Shown here piece by piece: positions 52,429-60,764 of a DNA stretch of 64,000 nt. The notes beneath the pieces are model-generated. The model did no database searches. It saw only the letters and a program-made list of their open reading frames with translations, and had not been told where the DNA came from. The position numbers and the translations under genes are program-made. The stretch's first letter is position 1. Every line of letters begins with the position of its first letter. Source of the stretch: SPDF01 sp963812085 (lineage in GTDB: Bacteria; Gemmatimonadota; Gemmatimonadetes; Gemmatimonadales; GWC2-71-9); assembly GCA_963812085.1 (NCBI GenBank), contig CAWETL010000006.1, positions 248,001 to 312,000 on the forward strand. Reading direction: 5' to 3'.

Positions 52429-53813
52429 CACCTCCACACCTCAAGCCGTACGACAACGTCCTCGACACCATCGGCTGGACGCCGCTCATCCGGCTCGGCC
52501 GCGTGGGCGCCGGCGTCCGCACGCCGGTCTACGGCAAGGCGGAATACGCCAATCCCGGCGGGTCGGTCAAGGACCGGATCGGCCTCGCCATCATCGAGGA
52601 CGCCGAGCGGCGAGGCGACCTCAAGGCGGGCGGCACCATCGTCGAGGGGACCAGCGGCAACACCGGCGTTGGCCTCGCGGTGGCCGCGGCCATCAAGGGG
52701 TATCGCTGCATCTTCACCATGCCCGACAAGATGTCCCAGGAAAAGGTGCGGCTCCTCAAGGCGTACGGCGCGGAAGTCGTCATCACCCCGACCGCGGTGC
52801 CGCCAGACCATCCCGACAACTACGTCATGAAGGCCAAGCAGATCGTCAAGGACACGCCGGGCGCGGTGCTGGCCAACCAGTTCTACAATCCCGTGAATCC
52901 CGAGTCCCACTACAAGACCACCGGGCCGGAGATCTGGGAGCAGACCGGCGGGCGCGTCACCCATTTCATCGCGGGAGCCGGCACCGGCGGCACGGTGAGC
53001 GGCGCCGGCAAGTTCCTCAAGGAAAAGAATCCGAAGGTCCGGGTCATCGCCGGTGATCCAGTGGGTTCCCTCTACGCCGGGTATGCCCGCACCAAGACGA
53101 TGGGCGAGGGCGCACCCTACAAGGTGGAGGGCATCGGCGGCGACAAGATTCCGACGACCATCCTTTTCGAGCACATCGACGAGTTCCGGCAGCTCGGCGA
53201 CCGCGAGTCGATGGCCATGGCGCGCCGGCTCGCGCGGGAAGAGGGGATGCTCGTCGGGGGCTCGGCGGGCCTCAACGTGGCGCTGGCCCTCCAGGTGGCG
53301 CGCGAGGTGGACGACCCCAAGGCCTGCGTCGTCACCATCCTCTGCGACACCGGGGAGCGCTACCTCAGCAAGCTCTTCAACGACGAGTGGATGCAGGAGA
53401 ACCAGCTGCTCGAGGCGCCGCGCACCACGGTGGCGGACCTCCTGGCGCGCCGGCAGGGCAATCACCCCGCCCTGGTGAGCCTCGCGCCCTCGGCGCAGGT
53501 CCGCCAGGCGCTGGGCCTCATGAGCACCTGGGGTGTGAGCCAGATCCCGGTGCTGGAAGACGGCCGGTCGATCGGCACGGTCACCGAGGGCACGGTCATG
53601 ACCCGCGCCCTGGCCCAGCCGACCCTGCTCGACCGGCCGGTGCGCGAGGTGATGGAGCCCTCGCTCCCGGTGGTGGACGCGGGATTCCCCTCGGACCGGC
53701 TGGCCCCGATGCTCACCCGGGAACTGCCGGCCGCGCTGGTCGAGCAGCATGGCAAGCTGATCGGGATCGTGAGCCGGTACGACGTGCTTCGCGAGATGAT
53801 CGGGGCACGGTAG
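52425..53813 (+). CDS. cbs: Cystathionine beta-synthase (PLP enzyme plus CBS pair)
   Basis: 462 residues, GTG start. The PLP lysine lies in NPGGSVKDRIGLAIIEDA, the substrate loop is VEGTSGNTGVGLA, and GAGTGGTVSG binds phosphate. Two CBS motifs end the protein (ALGLMSTWGVSQIPVLEDGR, VREVMEPSLPVVDA). This is the layout of bacterial and eukaryotic CBS, which condenses serine and homocysteine to cystathionine; cysteine synthase activity is an alternative. The CBS pair may bind AdoMet or adenine nucleotides. Confidence 0.88.
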   Translation: MTPPHLKPYDNVLDTIGWTPLIRLGRVGAGVRTPVYGKAEYANPGGSVKDRIGLAIIEDAERRGDLKAGGTIVEGTSGNTGVGLAVAAAIKGYRCIFTMPDKMSQEKVRLLKAYGAEVVITPTAVPPDHPDNYVMKAKQIVKDTPGAVLANQFYNPVNPESHYKTTGPEIWEQTGGRVTHFIAGAGTGGTVSGAGKFLKEKNPKVRVIAGDPVGSLYAGYARTKTMGEGAPYKVEGIGGDKIPTTILFEHIDEFRQLGDRESMAMARRLAREEGMLVGGSAGLNVALALQVAREVDDPKACVVTILCDTGERYLSKLFNDEWMQENQLLEAPRTTVADLLARRQGNHPALVSLAPSAQVRQALGLMSTWGVSQIPVLEDGRSIGTVTEGTVMTRALAQPTLLDRPVREVMEPSLPVVDAGFPSDRLAPMLTRELPAALVEQHGKLIGIVSRYDVLREMIGAR

Positions 53814-53858
53814 GACCCAGCAGACAGACGTTCACCTGCTGGCGGGATCCCCGCACGC

Positions 53859-53967
53859 GGCCGGCGAAGGGAATGGTCTGGAGGGCGGTCAGTTCACGAC
53901 ACCCGGAGCGGGGAACACGCGGAGGGTGCGCGAACTGTCCCGCCTGGAGGACCATCCCGAGCAGGCC
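53859..53967 (+). repeat. Hairpin repeat family, copy 4
   Basis: ATGGTCT pairs with GGACCAT, GGA/GGA loop, GGGCGG with CCGCCT, CAGTTCACG with CGCGAACTG, CACCC with GGGTG, GGA/GGA loop, GCG with CGC. The GGGCAG/CTGCCC of other copies is changed on both sides here. No tandem tract precedes it. It ends 31 nt before ddl. Confidence 0.88.
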
Positions 53968-53998
53968 GAGGCGATGGAGTACTGATGGAGGGAGTCCA

Positions 53999-55018
53999 GT
54001 GAAGGTCACCGTGTTGACAGGTGGAACGAGCAGCGAGCGCGACGTGGCCCTGGCCTCCGCGGTGCAGGTCGTGGCCGCACTCCGGAAGTGCGGGCATGAC
54101 GTGGCGGTGGTGGACACCGCACGAGGCTACATCCCCGAATCGGACGAGGCCCGGGAGCTCGGCGGCTCGGTCGGCGTCGCCCCGCCCTCCCTCGACAAGC
54201 TGAGGTCGCTCGAGCGCGGACTCCTCGTGTCCGGCCTGGGCGACCTGGTCGTCGTCCGCAACGCCGACGTGATCTTCCTGGCCCTGCACGGGGGCACCGG
54301 GGAGGACGGCACGCTGCAGGCGCTCCTCGAGATCATCGGCGTGCCCTACACCGGCAGCGGCCCGATGGCGAGCGGCATCGCGATGGACAAGGACATCTCC
54401 AAGCGGCTCTTCCGGACCGCCGGGGTGGCCACCGCCGATTGGGTCATGGCACCGATTTCGCTTACTGAAGTCCAGCGCCGCTTCGGCTGGCCGGTGGTGG
54501 TCAAGCCATCGAAACAGGGGTCGACGGTCGGGCTCACGGTGGTGCGGAAGGCGGCGGAACTCGAGGGGGCGGTGACCCTGGCCGCCAAGTATGACGACGA
54601 GGTCATGATCGAGGCGTTCGTCCCCGGGCGGGAGCTCACGGTGGGCGTGCTGGACGACCAGGCCCTCGCAGTCGGCGAGATCATCCCGCAGCACGAGATC
54701 TTCGACTACGAGTGCAAGTACACGCCCGGAATGTCCGAGGAGATCTTCCCGGCCGACCTCTCCCCGGCCCTCACCGCGGACTGCCAGCGACTGGCCCTGG
54801 GTGCCCACCGGGCCCTGAAGCTGGGTGGCTACAGCCGGGTGGACTTTCGCTTGACACCGGAGGGTTCGCTCTTCTGTTTAGAGGTGAACACCCTTCCCGG
54901 CATGACCGCCACGAGCCTGCTGCCCCAGTCGGCCCGGGCGGTGGGGATCGAGTTCCCTGAACTCTGTGACCGGATCTGCCGGTCGGCCCGGATTCTCGGG
55001 CCAGCGCCGCAGGAGTGA
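53999..55018 (+). CDS. ddl: D-alanine--D-alanine ligase
   Basis: 339 residues. GTG start with GGGAG 5 nt upstream. VTVLTGGTSSERDVALASA, FLALHGGTGEDGTLQALLE, GIAMDKDISKRLFRTAG, WPVVVKPSKQGSTVGLT, and the metal-binding end RLTPEGSLFCLEVNTLPGMT are the standard ATP-grasp Ddl motifs. It makes the D-Ala-D-Ala dipeptide for peptidoglycan. All Mg ligands are present. Hairpin copy 4 lies in the leader. Confidence 0.93.
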   Translation: MKVTVLTGGTSSERDVALASAVQVVAALRKCGHDVAVVDTARGYIPESDEARELGGSVGVAPPSLDKLRSLERGLLVSGLGDLVVVRNADVIFLALHGGTGEDGTLQALLEIIGVPYTGSGPMASGIAMDKDISKRLFRTAGVATADWVMAPISLTEVQRRFGWPVVVKPSKQGSTVGLTVVRKAAELEGAVTLAAKYDDEVMIEAFVPGRELTVGVLDDQALAVGEIIPQHEIFDYECKYTPGMSEEIFPADLSPALTADCQRLALGAHRALKLGGYSRVDFRLTPEGSLFCLEVNTLPGMTATSLLPQSARAVGIEFPELCDRICRSARILGPAPQE

Positions 55019-55019
55019 C

Positions 55020-55850
55020 ATGAGCATCTACGGGCTTCCGCGTCCCACTCACTGGGTATGGCGACTCATCATCGCCAACGCGGTCGCGTTGCTCCTCCTC
55101 ACCGCGCTCGTGCCCGGGTTGGTCCCCGACCTGGTCTTTTCACCCAGCCTCCCGGACGCCCTCCGCCGGCCGTGGACCTTTGGCACCTACATGTTCGTCC
55201 ACGCGGGGCTCATGCACCTCGCGTTCAACATGCTGGTCCTCTATTCGCTCGGGACCCGCGTCGAGGAACGGATGGGAAGCCGTCCCTTCATCCTCTACTA
55301 CCTCTACTGCGGACTCGGGGGCGCCCTCTTCTCCCTCGGCCTCGCCTCGATCCAGCCCGGCGCCATTGCCGGCGCCTCCGCCGCGGTCCTCGGCGTCGCG
55401 GTGGCCTACGCCATGTTCTGGCCGGACGCGGAGTTGATGGTCTTTCCGCTGCCCTGGCCGATCCGGGCCCGCACCCTCGTCATCGCGCTCCTGGTCCTCG
55501 ACCTCGTGATGGCCCTGCTCGCCCCGGGCGACGGCGTGGCCCACATCGCGCACCTCGGCGGGGCCGTGTTCGGCTACCTGTTCTTCCGGTTCCAGGCCTT
55601 CGCGGGACCGAGCCGGATGCCTCGCACCCGCATCGTCGAGCGCGCGGTGATGGTCCAGTCGGGCTCCAGGGAGCTCGAGCGAGCCGACACACCTGTGCCA
55701 CGCCCGCGGCGGGAACCGGCCGGCGACCGCGACGACATCACCGTGGAGACCGACCGGCTGCTCGACAAGATCAGCGGGCAGGGCATCGCCAGCCTGACGC
55801 CCGCGGAGCGCAGGTTCCTCGACGAAGTCTCCAAACGGAAGCGCCACTAG
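55020..55850 (+). CDS. Rhomboid-family intramembrane serine protease
   Basis: 276 residues; six helices. FGTYMFVHAGLMHLAFNMLV carries the conserved HxxxN region, the catalytic serine is in IAGASAAVLGVAVAYAM (G-x-S-A instead of the usual G-x-S-G), and the histidine partner is in VAHIAHLGGAVFGYLFF. The acidic tail ends with LTPAERRFLDEVSKRKR as in the many bacterial rhomboids with a C-terminal zinc-free extension. Substrate unknown. It starts one base after the ddl stop, so the pair is co-transcribed. Confidence 0.9.
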   Translation: MSIYGLPRPTHWVWRLIIANAVALLLLTALVPGLVPDLVFSPSLPDALRRPWTFGTYMFVHAGLMHLAFNMLVLYSLGTRVEERMGSRPFILYYLYCGLGGALFSLGLASIQPGAIAGASAAVLGVAVAYAMFWPDAELMVFPLPWPIRARTLVIALLVLDLVMALLAPGDGVAHIAHLGGAVFGYLFFRFQAFAGPSRMPRTRIVERAVMVQSGSRELERADTPVPRPRREPAGDRDDITVETDRLLDKISGQGIASLTPAERRFLDEVSKRKRH

Positions 55851-55926
55851 CGCCGCACCGCTTGACATCGCACGGCAAGTGCTCCCGCGCTTGCCCGCCC
55901 GCTGCCTCTTCCTCCCGTCGACCCAC

Positions 55927-55955
55927 TTGCATCGCGCGCCGTTGTTCCCTATTCT
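55927..55955 (+). promoter_or_regulatory. Promoter for the metalloprotease gene, apparently leaderless
   Basis: TTGCAT (55927-55932) and TATTCT (55950-55955) are 17 nt apart. The GTG start at 55961 is 5 nt after the -10 box, so the transcript would start at or within a base or two of the start codon. Confidence 0.55.
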
Positions 55956-55960
55956 GGCGC

Positions 55961-56899
55961 GTGCTGATTAATCTCGTCCCCGATTTTCTCTCCGTGCTTG
56001 CTGCGCCCGACCGCGACGCGGCCTGGCATCGATACTTCGAATCCCACTCCGCCGTCCTCAACGCCTACTGGAAGAACTACGTCCTCGAGCCCGGGTCGCC
56101 GGCCGCCGAGAACGTGATCCACAACGCCCTCGCCGCCGACCGCAGCGATTTGCACGCTCTCCTCGCCGGTGTCGACGTCGTGCACATCGTCGAGGAGGCG
56201 CTGGCCCGCGCGGAGGAAGCGCTGCAGGTGGACCGGCCGACCGATTGCTACCTCATGGTCGGCATGGGCGGCGCCAACGCGGGCGAACTGGTCGTCGGCG
56301 GGCGGGGTGTCGTGTTTTTGTGTCTCGAGCACTTCACCGGTCGCGCCAACGCCGAGACGTACGGCCTCGGCCTCACGCCCGACCTGTTGCCGCTGTGGGT
56401 GGCCCACGAAATGGCGCACACCGTGCGCTACACCTCGCCTGGCAGCCACAGCGGCCTGCGGCGGCTCATCGCCGACTTCGGCGGCTACTACGACTACTGG
56501 GACACCGGCCGCCGGGCGACCCTGCGCGAGCACCTGGTCAACGAGGGCCTGGCCGTCCGCGCCGCCGAGGCGGTCGCACCGGGCTTCCGGATGAGCGACT
56601 ACTTCGGATACACCCGCCGGCAGTACCATCGACTGCGGGAGCTCGAGGCCTTTCTCACTCGGGCCATCGCACCGGACCTCGATCGCGCCGCGCTGGGGCT
56701 CCGCCTCCGCTATCTCTCCGGCGGCATGAGTGCGGGCGCGCGGCTCGTTCAGGGCAAGGTCATCCCGGAACGGAGCGGGTACTACCTCGGCCACCGGATG
56801 ACGGAGGCCCTGGTGCGGCAGCAGGGCATCGCCGCGGCACTGCGAGCTCCCGTGGAGGATGTGCGGGCCGCGGATGACGCGGCGCGGGGGGTGGCGTAG
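55961..56899 (+). CDS. Zinc metalloprotease-like protein (DUF2268-type)
   Basis: 312 residues from GTG 55961. LPLWVAHEMAHTVRYTSPG has the HExxH zinc site, and DTGRRATLREHLVNEGLAVR may supply the third ligand (the E in HLVNEG). The layout of HEMAH then a NEGLA glutamate follows DUF2268-like gluzincins that are predicted to act on proteins or peptides in the cytosol. The N-terminus shows no signal peptide. Function is not known. Confidence 0.7.
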   Translation: MLINLVPDFLSVLAAPDRDAAWHRYFESHSAVLNAYWKNYVLEPGSPAAENVIHNALAADRSDLHALLAGVDVVHIVEEALARAEEALQVDRPTDCYLMVGMGGANAGELVVGGRGVVFLCLEHFTGRANAETYGLGLTPDLLPLWVAHEMAHTVRYTSPGSHSGLRRLIADFGGYYDYWDTGRRATLREHLVNEGLAVRAAEAVAPGFRMSDYFGYTRRQYHRLRELEAFLTRAIAPDLDRAALGLRLRYLSGGMSAGARLVQGKVIPERSGYYLGHRMTEALVRQQGIAAALRAPVEDVRAADDAARGVA

Positions 56900-56928
56900 G
56901 AAGCGGGGAAGCGGGGAAGCGGGGAAGC
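56899..56928 (+). repeat. 8-bp tandem tract, unit GCGGGGAA
   Basis: Nearly four units of GCGGGGAA start at the last base of the preceding gene's stop codon, and GAAGAT follows. Hairpin copy 5 begins 19 bp later. Confidence 0.8.
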
Positions 56929-56947
56929 AAGAAGATAGCGCGTGGGA

Positions 56948-57015
56948 GGCCGGCGCAGGGATTGGTTCGGAGGGCAGTCAGTTCGCGACGCCCGGAGAAC
57001 CAGCCCAAGTCGGCC
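56948..57015 (+). repeat. Hairpin repeat family, copy 5 (internally deleted)
   Basis: 68 bp. The left arm is normal up to CGACGCCCGGAG, then the right outer arm (GAACCAGCCC) follows directly. The missing 43 bp lie between two CCCGGAG repeats of the full element, so the deletion probably came from slippage between them. GGTTC and GAACC still pair (other copies: GGTCC and GGACC). Confidence 0.85.
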
Positions 57016-57059
57016 GTCCGCCACTTTGAAAATTCGCCGCGGGGTGGTTCCTTCCTGAC

Positions 57060-57284
57060 ATGTCCGACGAGCCCAAGCGTGTCGTGATCACCATCAAACC
57101 CTCGGGGAGCATCTCCATCGAGGGCGACGTCGTCCTGCAGGACCGCGACGGCAACCTGATTCCCCGCCCGCCCGAGAAGCGGCCTGGCATCCTCAAGTTG
57201 TGCGGCTGCGGCCACTCCGGAACCCCGCCCTTCTGCGACGGGACGCACAACGAGCTCAAGAAGGACCCTCCGCCGGCCGCGTGA
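57060..57284 (+). CDS. CDGSH-type [2Fe-2S] protein
   Basis: 74 residues. The iron-sulfur site is LCGCGHSGTPPFCDGTH, i.e. C-x-C-x2-(S/T)-x3-P-x-C-D-G-(S/T)-H, the 3Cys-1His cluster of the mitoNEET/CDGSH family. The N-terminal half is a small beta domain (IKPSGSISIEGDVVLQDRDG). Such bacterial proteins are probable electron or cluster carriers. Hairpin copy 5 ends 44 nt before the ATG. Confidence 0.9.
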   Translation: MSDEPKRVVITIKPSGSISIEGDVVLQDRDGNLIPRPPEKRPGILKLCGCGHSGTPPFCDGTHNELKKDPPPAA

Positions 57285-57294
57285 AGTCCAGGCG

Positions 57295-58649
57295 CTACTT
57301 CCCCACGCAGAAGCTCCGGAACACCCGGTCGAGCACGTCCTCGACGTCCACCACCCCGATCAACTCCTCAAGCGCGCGCGCCGCCTCCCGCAGGTGATGC
57401 GCCGCCAGCACCGCCTCCCGCCGCTCGGTGAGCTGGGGCAAGGCTTCGTCCAGCGCGTCCCGCGCCCGCGCCAGCGCGATCCGGTGCCGCTCGCGGGTGA
57501 GCACCGGCTCGAGGTCCGTGAGGGCGGCGTGCTGACCGAATGCGAGGCGGGCAACGGCTTCCTTCAGCAGGTCGAGGCCTTCGCCGGTGAGTGCGGAAGT
57601 GGCAGGGCTCGGCGGGAGGGCCGGGAGGCGGGGAGTGAGGCGAGTCTGCCTTGGTCCGACCCGAAGGACGATTCCGACGCCGGTCAGAGTTCGCCTTCAC
57701 TCCCCGACTGCCCCGCCTCCCCGCTGTCCGTCGCCGTCGCGTCACAGGCGACCACCACATCCGCCGCCCGCATATAGCGCTGGCTGAACCCCACACCAAG
57801 CTGCTCCGCTTCCTCCGTCGAGTCGCGGAGGCCGGCGGTATCCACCAGGCGGATCGGCCATCCGAGAAAGGTGGTGTCGGCTTCGATGGCGTCGCGGGTG
57901 GTGCCCGGGGCCGCGGTGACGATGGCACGTTCGCTGCCGAGGAGGGCGTTGAAGAGGGAGGACTTGCCGACGTTGGGCGGCCCCGCCAGCACCACGAGGG
58001 CACCGGTCCGGAGTCGCTCGCCCGCGGGTGCCGTCGCCAGGAGACGAGCGATCTGCTCCCGAAGCTCACCCAGCCGCGCGGCAATGCGCGCCGGAGCCAC
58101 GGGGCCGTCGTCCTCCTCGGGAAAGTCGATGTCATACCCGAGCAGGGCCTCGACGTCCAGCAGCGCACTCCGGAGCACCTGCAGCCGCCGCGAGAGGCCC
58201 CCGTCGAGATGGTGCAGGGCGGCCAGTGCCTGCACCGGCGCGGTGGCGTCGATGAGGTCGCCCACCGCCTCGGCCTGCAAGAGATCCATGCGACCGTTCA
58301 GGACCGCCCGCCGGGTGAATTCTCCTGCGAGCGCCATCCGGGCCCCCGCCGAGAGCAGCGCCCCGAGGAGCCGGGCCGGCACCACCAGGCCGCCATGACA
58401 GGAAAACTCGACGAGGTCCTCGCCGGTGTAGCTGTGGGGTGCGGTGAACACCGTGTAGAGCCCCCGGTCGATCTCCGTTCCATCCGCCGCCACGAAAGCG
58501 GCCAGGCGCACCGTCCGCGCCGGGTGGACGGCAAACCCCCTCACGACCCGTCCGGCCACCTCGAGCGACCCGGAGCCCGACAGGCGCACGACGGCGAGCG
58601 CGGAACGTCCGGGTGGCGTCGCAAGGGCGACGATGGGATCGGAGAACAT
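57295..58649 (-). CDS. mnmE: tRNA modification GTPase MnmE, frameshifted in the G domain
   Basis: ATG 58649 begins FSDPIVALATPPGRSALAVV. Tetrahydrofolate region and helical domain follow (EFSCHGG, GEFTRRAVLNGRMDLLQAEA). The G domain has G1 LAGPPNVGKSSLFNALLG, G2 APGTTRDAIE and G3 VDTAGLRDSTEEAE. After VVACDATAT the frame hits a G-rich stretch (GCGGGGAGGCGGGGCAGTCG) and ends; TKAD (G4) lies in a second frame and SALTGEGLDLLKEAVARLA through the conserved C-terminal FCVGK in a third. Together they make a normal full gene. MnmE with MnmG modifies U34 of tRNA. Confidence 0.85.
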
Positions 58650-58671
58650 GGAGGGGAAACTAGCGCCGGCG

Positions 58672-58690
58672 GGGACGCGGGGAAGCGGGA
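58672..58690 (+). repeat. Short copy of the 8-bp tract
   Basis: GACGCGGGGAAGCGGGATC holds a bit more than one unit of GCGGGGAA. It lies 35 bp before hairpin copy 6, in the gap between mnmE and yidC. Confidence 0.5.
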
Positions 58691-58724
58691 TCGGGGTCGG
58701 TCGCGCCAGTGGGGGGCTGGTGAC

Positions 58725-58834
58725 GGCCGGCGATGGAATTGGTCCGGAGGGCAGTCGGTTCGCGTCCCCCGGAGCGATCACGAGCGCGGAGGGGACGCGA
58801 ACCGTCCTGCCCGGAGGACCAACCCGAGCCGGCC
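58725..58834 (+). repeat. Hairpin repeat family, copy 6
   Basis: GGCCGGC with GCCGGCC, TTGGTCC with GGACCAA, GGA/GGA loop, GGGCAG with CTGCCC, CGGTTCGCG with CGCGAACCG, GTCCCC with GGGGAC, second GGA/GGA loop plus an extra C, GCG with CGC. The A-T pair of other copies (CAGTT/AACTG) is a G-C pair here. It is 11 bp from the yidC stop. Confidence 0.88.
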
Positions 58835-58844
58835 GCGGGGGATT

Positions 58845-60521
58845 CTACTTCTTCGCCGGTGGGGTGGCGCCGTTCCGGAGCGCCGACAGCTTCATCCGTT
58901 CCTCGGAAATCAGCCACTGCTGCGGGATGCTCGCCAGGTTGCTCACCGCGTAGTAGAGGTTGAGTCCCGAGGCCAGGTTGAAGAAGAACACCGTCATCAT
59001 GACGGGCATCATGTACACCATCATCTTCATCTGTGGGTTCGGCGGGATCCCGCGCTGGCCCATCTTGCTCAGGCCGAACATCGAGAGCCCCATCACGATG
59101 GGGATGATGAACAGCGGATCCGGGCGCGACAGGTCGGGCAGCCAGAGGAACGACTGGCCGCGCAGTTCGATCGTGTTCTGGAACACGAAGAAGAGCGCCA
59201 GCAGCACCGGCATGGGGAGCAGCATTGGCCAGCAGCCGCCCATCGGGTTGACGCCGTGCTCCTTGTACAGCTTGAACATCTCCTGTTGCAGCCGCGTCGG
59301 GTCGTTCTTGTACTTGTCCTGGATCGCCTTGAGCTCGGGCTGGATCGCCTGCATCGCCATCGTCGAGCGCATCGCCTTCTGGTTGAGCGGCCAGAGCACG
59401 ACGCGCATCATGACGCCGAACAGCACCAGCACCAGCCCGTAGGCCAGGTGCAGGTGGGTGTGCGCCCAGACCAGGAGCCACCGGACGCCCACTGCCACCG
59501 GGCGGATGATCGTCCGGAAGCCAGGCCAGCCGTAGGGATTCACGTCGTCGAACTCGTGGCCGACCTTGGCGAGTCGCGAATACTCCATCGGTCCGGCGTA
59601 GAGCTGGTAGCGGAAATTCCCCGCGGCCGGGAGCAGGATGCCCGCCCAGATCGAGGCGCGGTCCGCCCGCTTCTGCCCCGGCTGGGGCAGCGGCCGCACG
59701 GTGAGCCCCCCGATCGGGGTGGCGCCCTCTTCGAACGAGAGGAGCGCGGTCACGAAATACTTCGACTTGACCGCCACCCACTCGAACGGGCCGCTCACCG
59801 TGGCCACCGTGCCGGTGTCGAGCGACTGGAACCCCTTGAACTTCGTGCTCTGGGCCTTGGTCACGAAGCCCATCGCGCGCTCGTTCTCCCGCAGGTTGGC
59901 CTCGGTGTTGGCCAGCCCGGGGCCCATCCCGACGAGCAGCAGGCCGCCGTTGGGGCCCACGCCGCTCACCGACCCCTCGACGTCGATCTGGTACGCGTCG
60001 GGGCGGAAGGTGTACATCAGCTTCACGGTCACGCCGCCCTGGGTGGCCGTGAAGTCCACCGTCCGCGGCCCGTCGATGGAGACCTCCGTGACGGCCGAGG
60101 TGAACGCCCAGTCGTCGAGCCGCAGCGTGTCCGCGCCTACCACCAGCCGGAGCCCGAGGAGTTCGGCGCCGGGGAGCATGAGTTGGAGCGGCTGGTCCTT
60201 TTCCGTGGGCGCCTGGCTCTTGTACTGCTCGAGCACCACCTCGACCAGCCGGGCGCCGCGGGTCGAGATGCCATAGGTGTAGAGGGGGGTGTGGACCAGC
60301 ACCGTGTCTTCAGGCGCCGCTTCCGCCGGGACCGCACCGCCCGCCACGGGCGCAATCGGCTGAGCGGGCGCGGTGATCGGGGCCGGCCGGCTGGAGTCCA
60401 CGGTGGTCGCGACCGAGTCCGCCGAGGTGGCAGGGGGGACCGGCGGCTTCTTGAGGAGGAGCGCCGGCGCCATGACGATCAACGTCATCAGCGCCATCGC
60501 CCAGATGAAACGACGATCCAT
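58845..60521 (-). CDS. yidC: Membrane protein insertase YidC
   Basis: 558 residues. N-terminal helix (IWAMALMTLIVMAPALLL), large periplasmic beta domain (GISTRGARLVEVVLEQYKSQ to YAGPMEYSRL, typical of diderm YidC), then the conserved five-helix core: YGLVLVLFGVMMRVVLWPLN, KLYKEHGVNPMGGCWPMLLP, LFIIPIVMGLSMFGLSKMG, MPVMMTVFFFNLASGLNLYY. It inserts proteins into the inner membrane with or without SecYEG. The size and periplasmic domain support a Gram-negative-type cell. Downstream of yidD by 15 nt. Confidence 0.95.
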   Translation of the reverse strand: MDRRFIWAMALMTLIVMAPALLLKKPPVPPATSADSVATTVDSSRPAPITAPAQPIAPVAGGAVPAEAAPEDTVLVHTPLYTYGISTRGARLVEVVLEQYKSQAPTEKDQPLQLMLPGAELLGLRLVVGADTLRLDDWAFTSAVTEVSIDGPRTVDFTATQGGVTVKLMYTFRPDAYQIDVEGSVSGVGPNGGLLLVGMGPGLANTEANLRENERAMGFVTKAQSTKFKGFQSLDTGTVATVSGPFEWVAVKSKYFVTALLSFEEGATPIGGLTVRPLPQPGQKRADRASIWAGILLPAAGNFRYQLYAGPMEYSRLAKVGHEFDDVNPYGWPGFRTIIRPVAVGVRWLLVWAHTHLHLAYGLVLVLFGVMMRVVLWPLNQKAMRSTMAMQAIQPELKAIQDKYKNDPTRLQQEMFKLYKEHGVNPMGGCWPMLLPMPVLLALFFVFQNTIELRGQSFLWLPDLSRPDPLFIIPIVMGLSMFGLSKMGQRGIPPNPQMKMMVYMMPVMMTVFFFNLASGLNLYYAVSNLASIPQQWLISEERMKLSALRNGATPPAKK

Positions 60522-60536
60522 GGTCAGGTCACGAGC

Positions 60537-60764
60537 TCAAGGAATCGGGTCGTACCCGCCGGGATTGAACGGGTGACAGCGGACAAGGCGGCGCGCCGCG
60601 AGCCAGGTGCCCCGGACAGCGCCGTACTTGGCCACTGCCTCGAGAGCGTACTGTGAACAGCTCGGCGTGAACCGGCAACTCGGCGGCAACGCGGGACTGA
60701 TGAACTTCTGGTAGCCCCGGATCGGCACCATGACGACGCGGCGGGGCCATTCACGAACCGGCAT
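60537..60764 (-). CDS. yidD: Membrane protein insertion efficiency factor YidD
   Basis: 75 residues. YQKFISPALPPSCRFTPSCS followed by QYALEAVAKYGAVRGTWLAA and HPFNPGGYDP is the complete YidD pattern, with conserved cysteines (CRFTPSC) and a last C in LVRCHPF. It overlaps the end of rnpA by 14 nt. An internal ATG at 60731 (MVPIRGYQKF) may be used instead. YidD is a small cytosolic amphipathic protein that helps YidC. Confidence 0.93.
   Translation of the reverse strand: MPVREWPRRVVMVPIRGYQKFISPALPPSCRFTPSCSQYALEAVAKYGAVRGTWLAARRLVRCHPFNPGGYDPIP

Noticed and set aside
57651..60656. 1001-codon open frame on the + strand opposite mnmE and yidC
   Set aside because: It is antisense to two conserved genes, has Arg/His/Pro-rich low-information sequence, and crosses a hairpin repeat; a GC-rich shadow frame.
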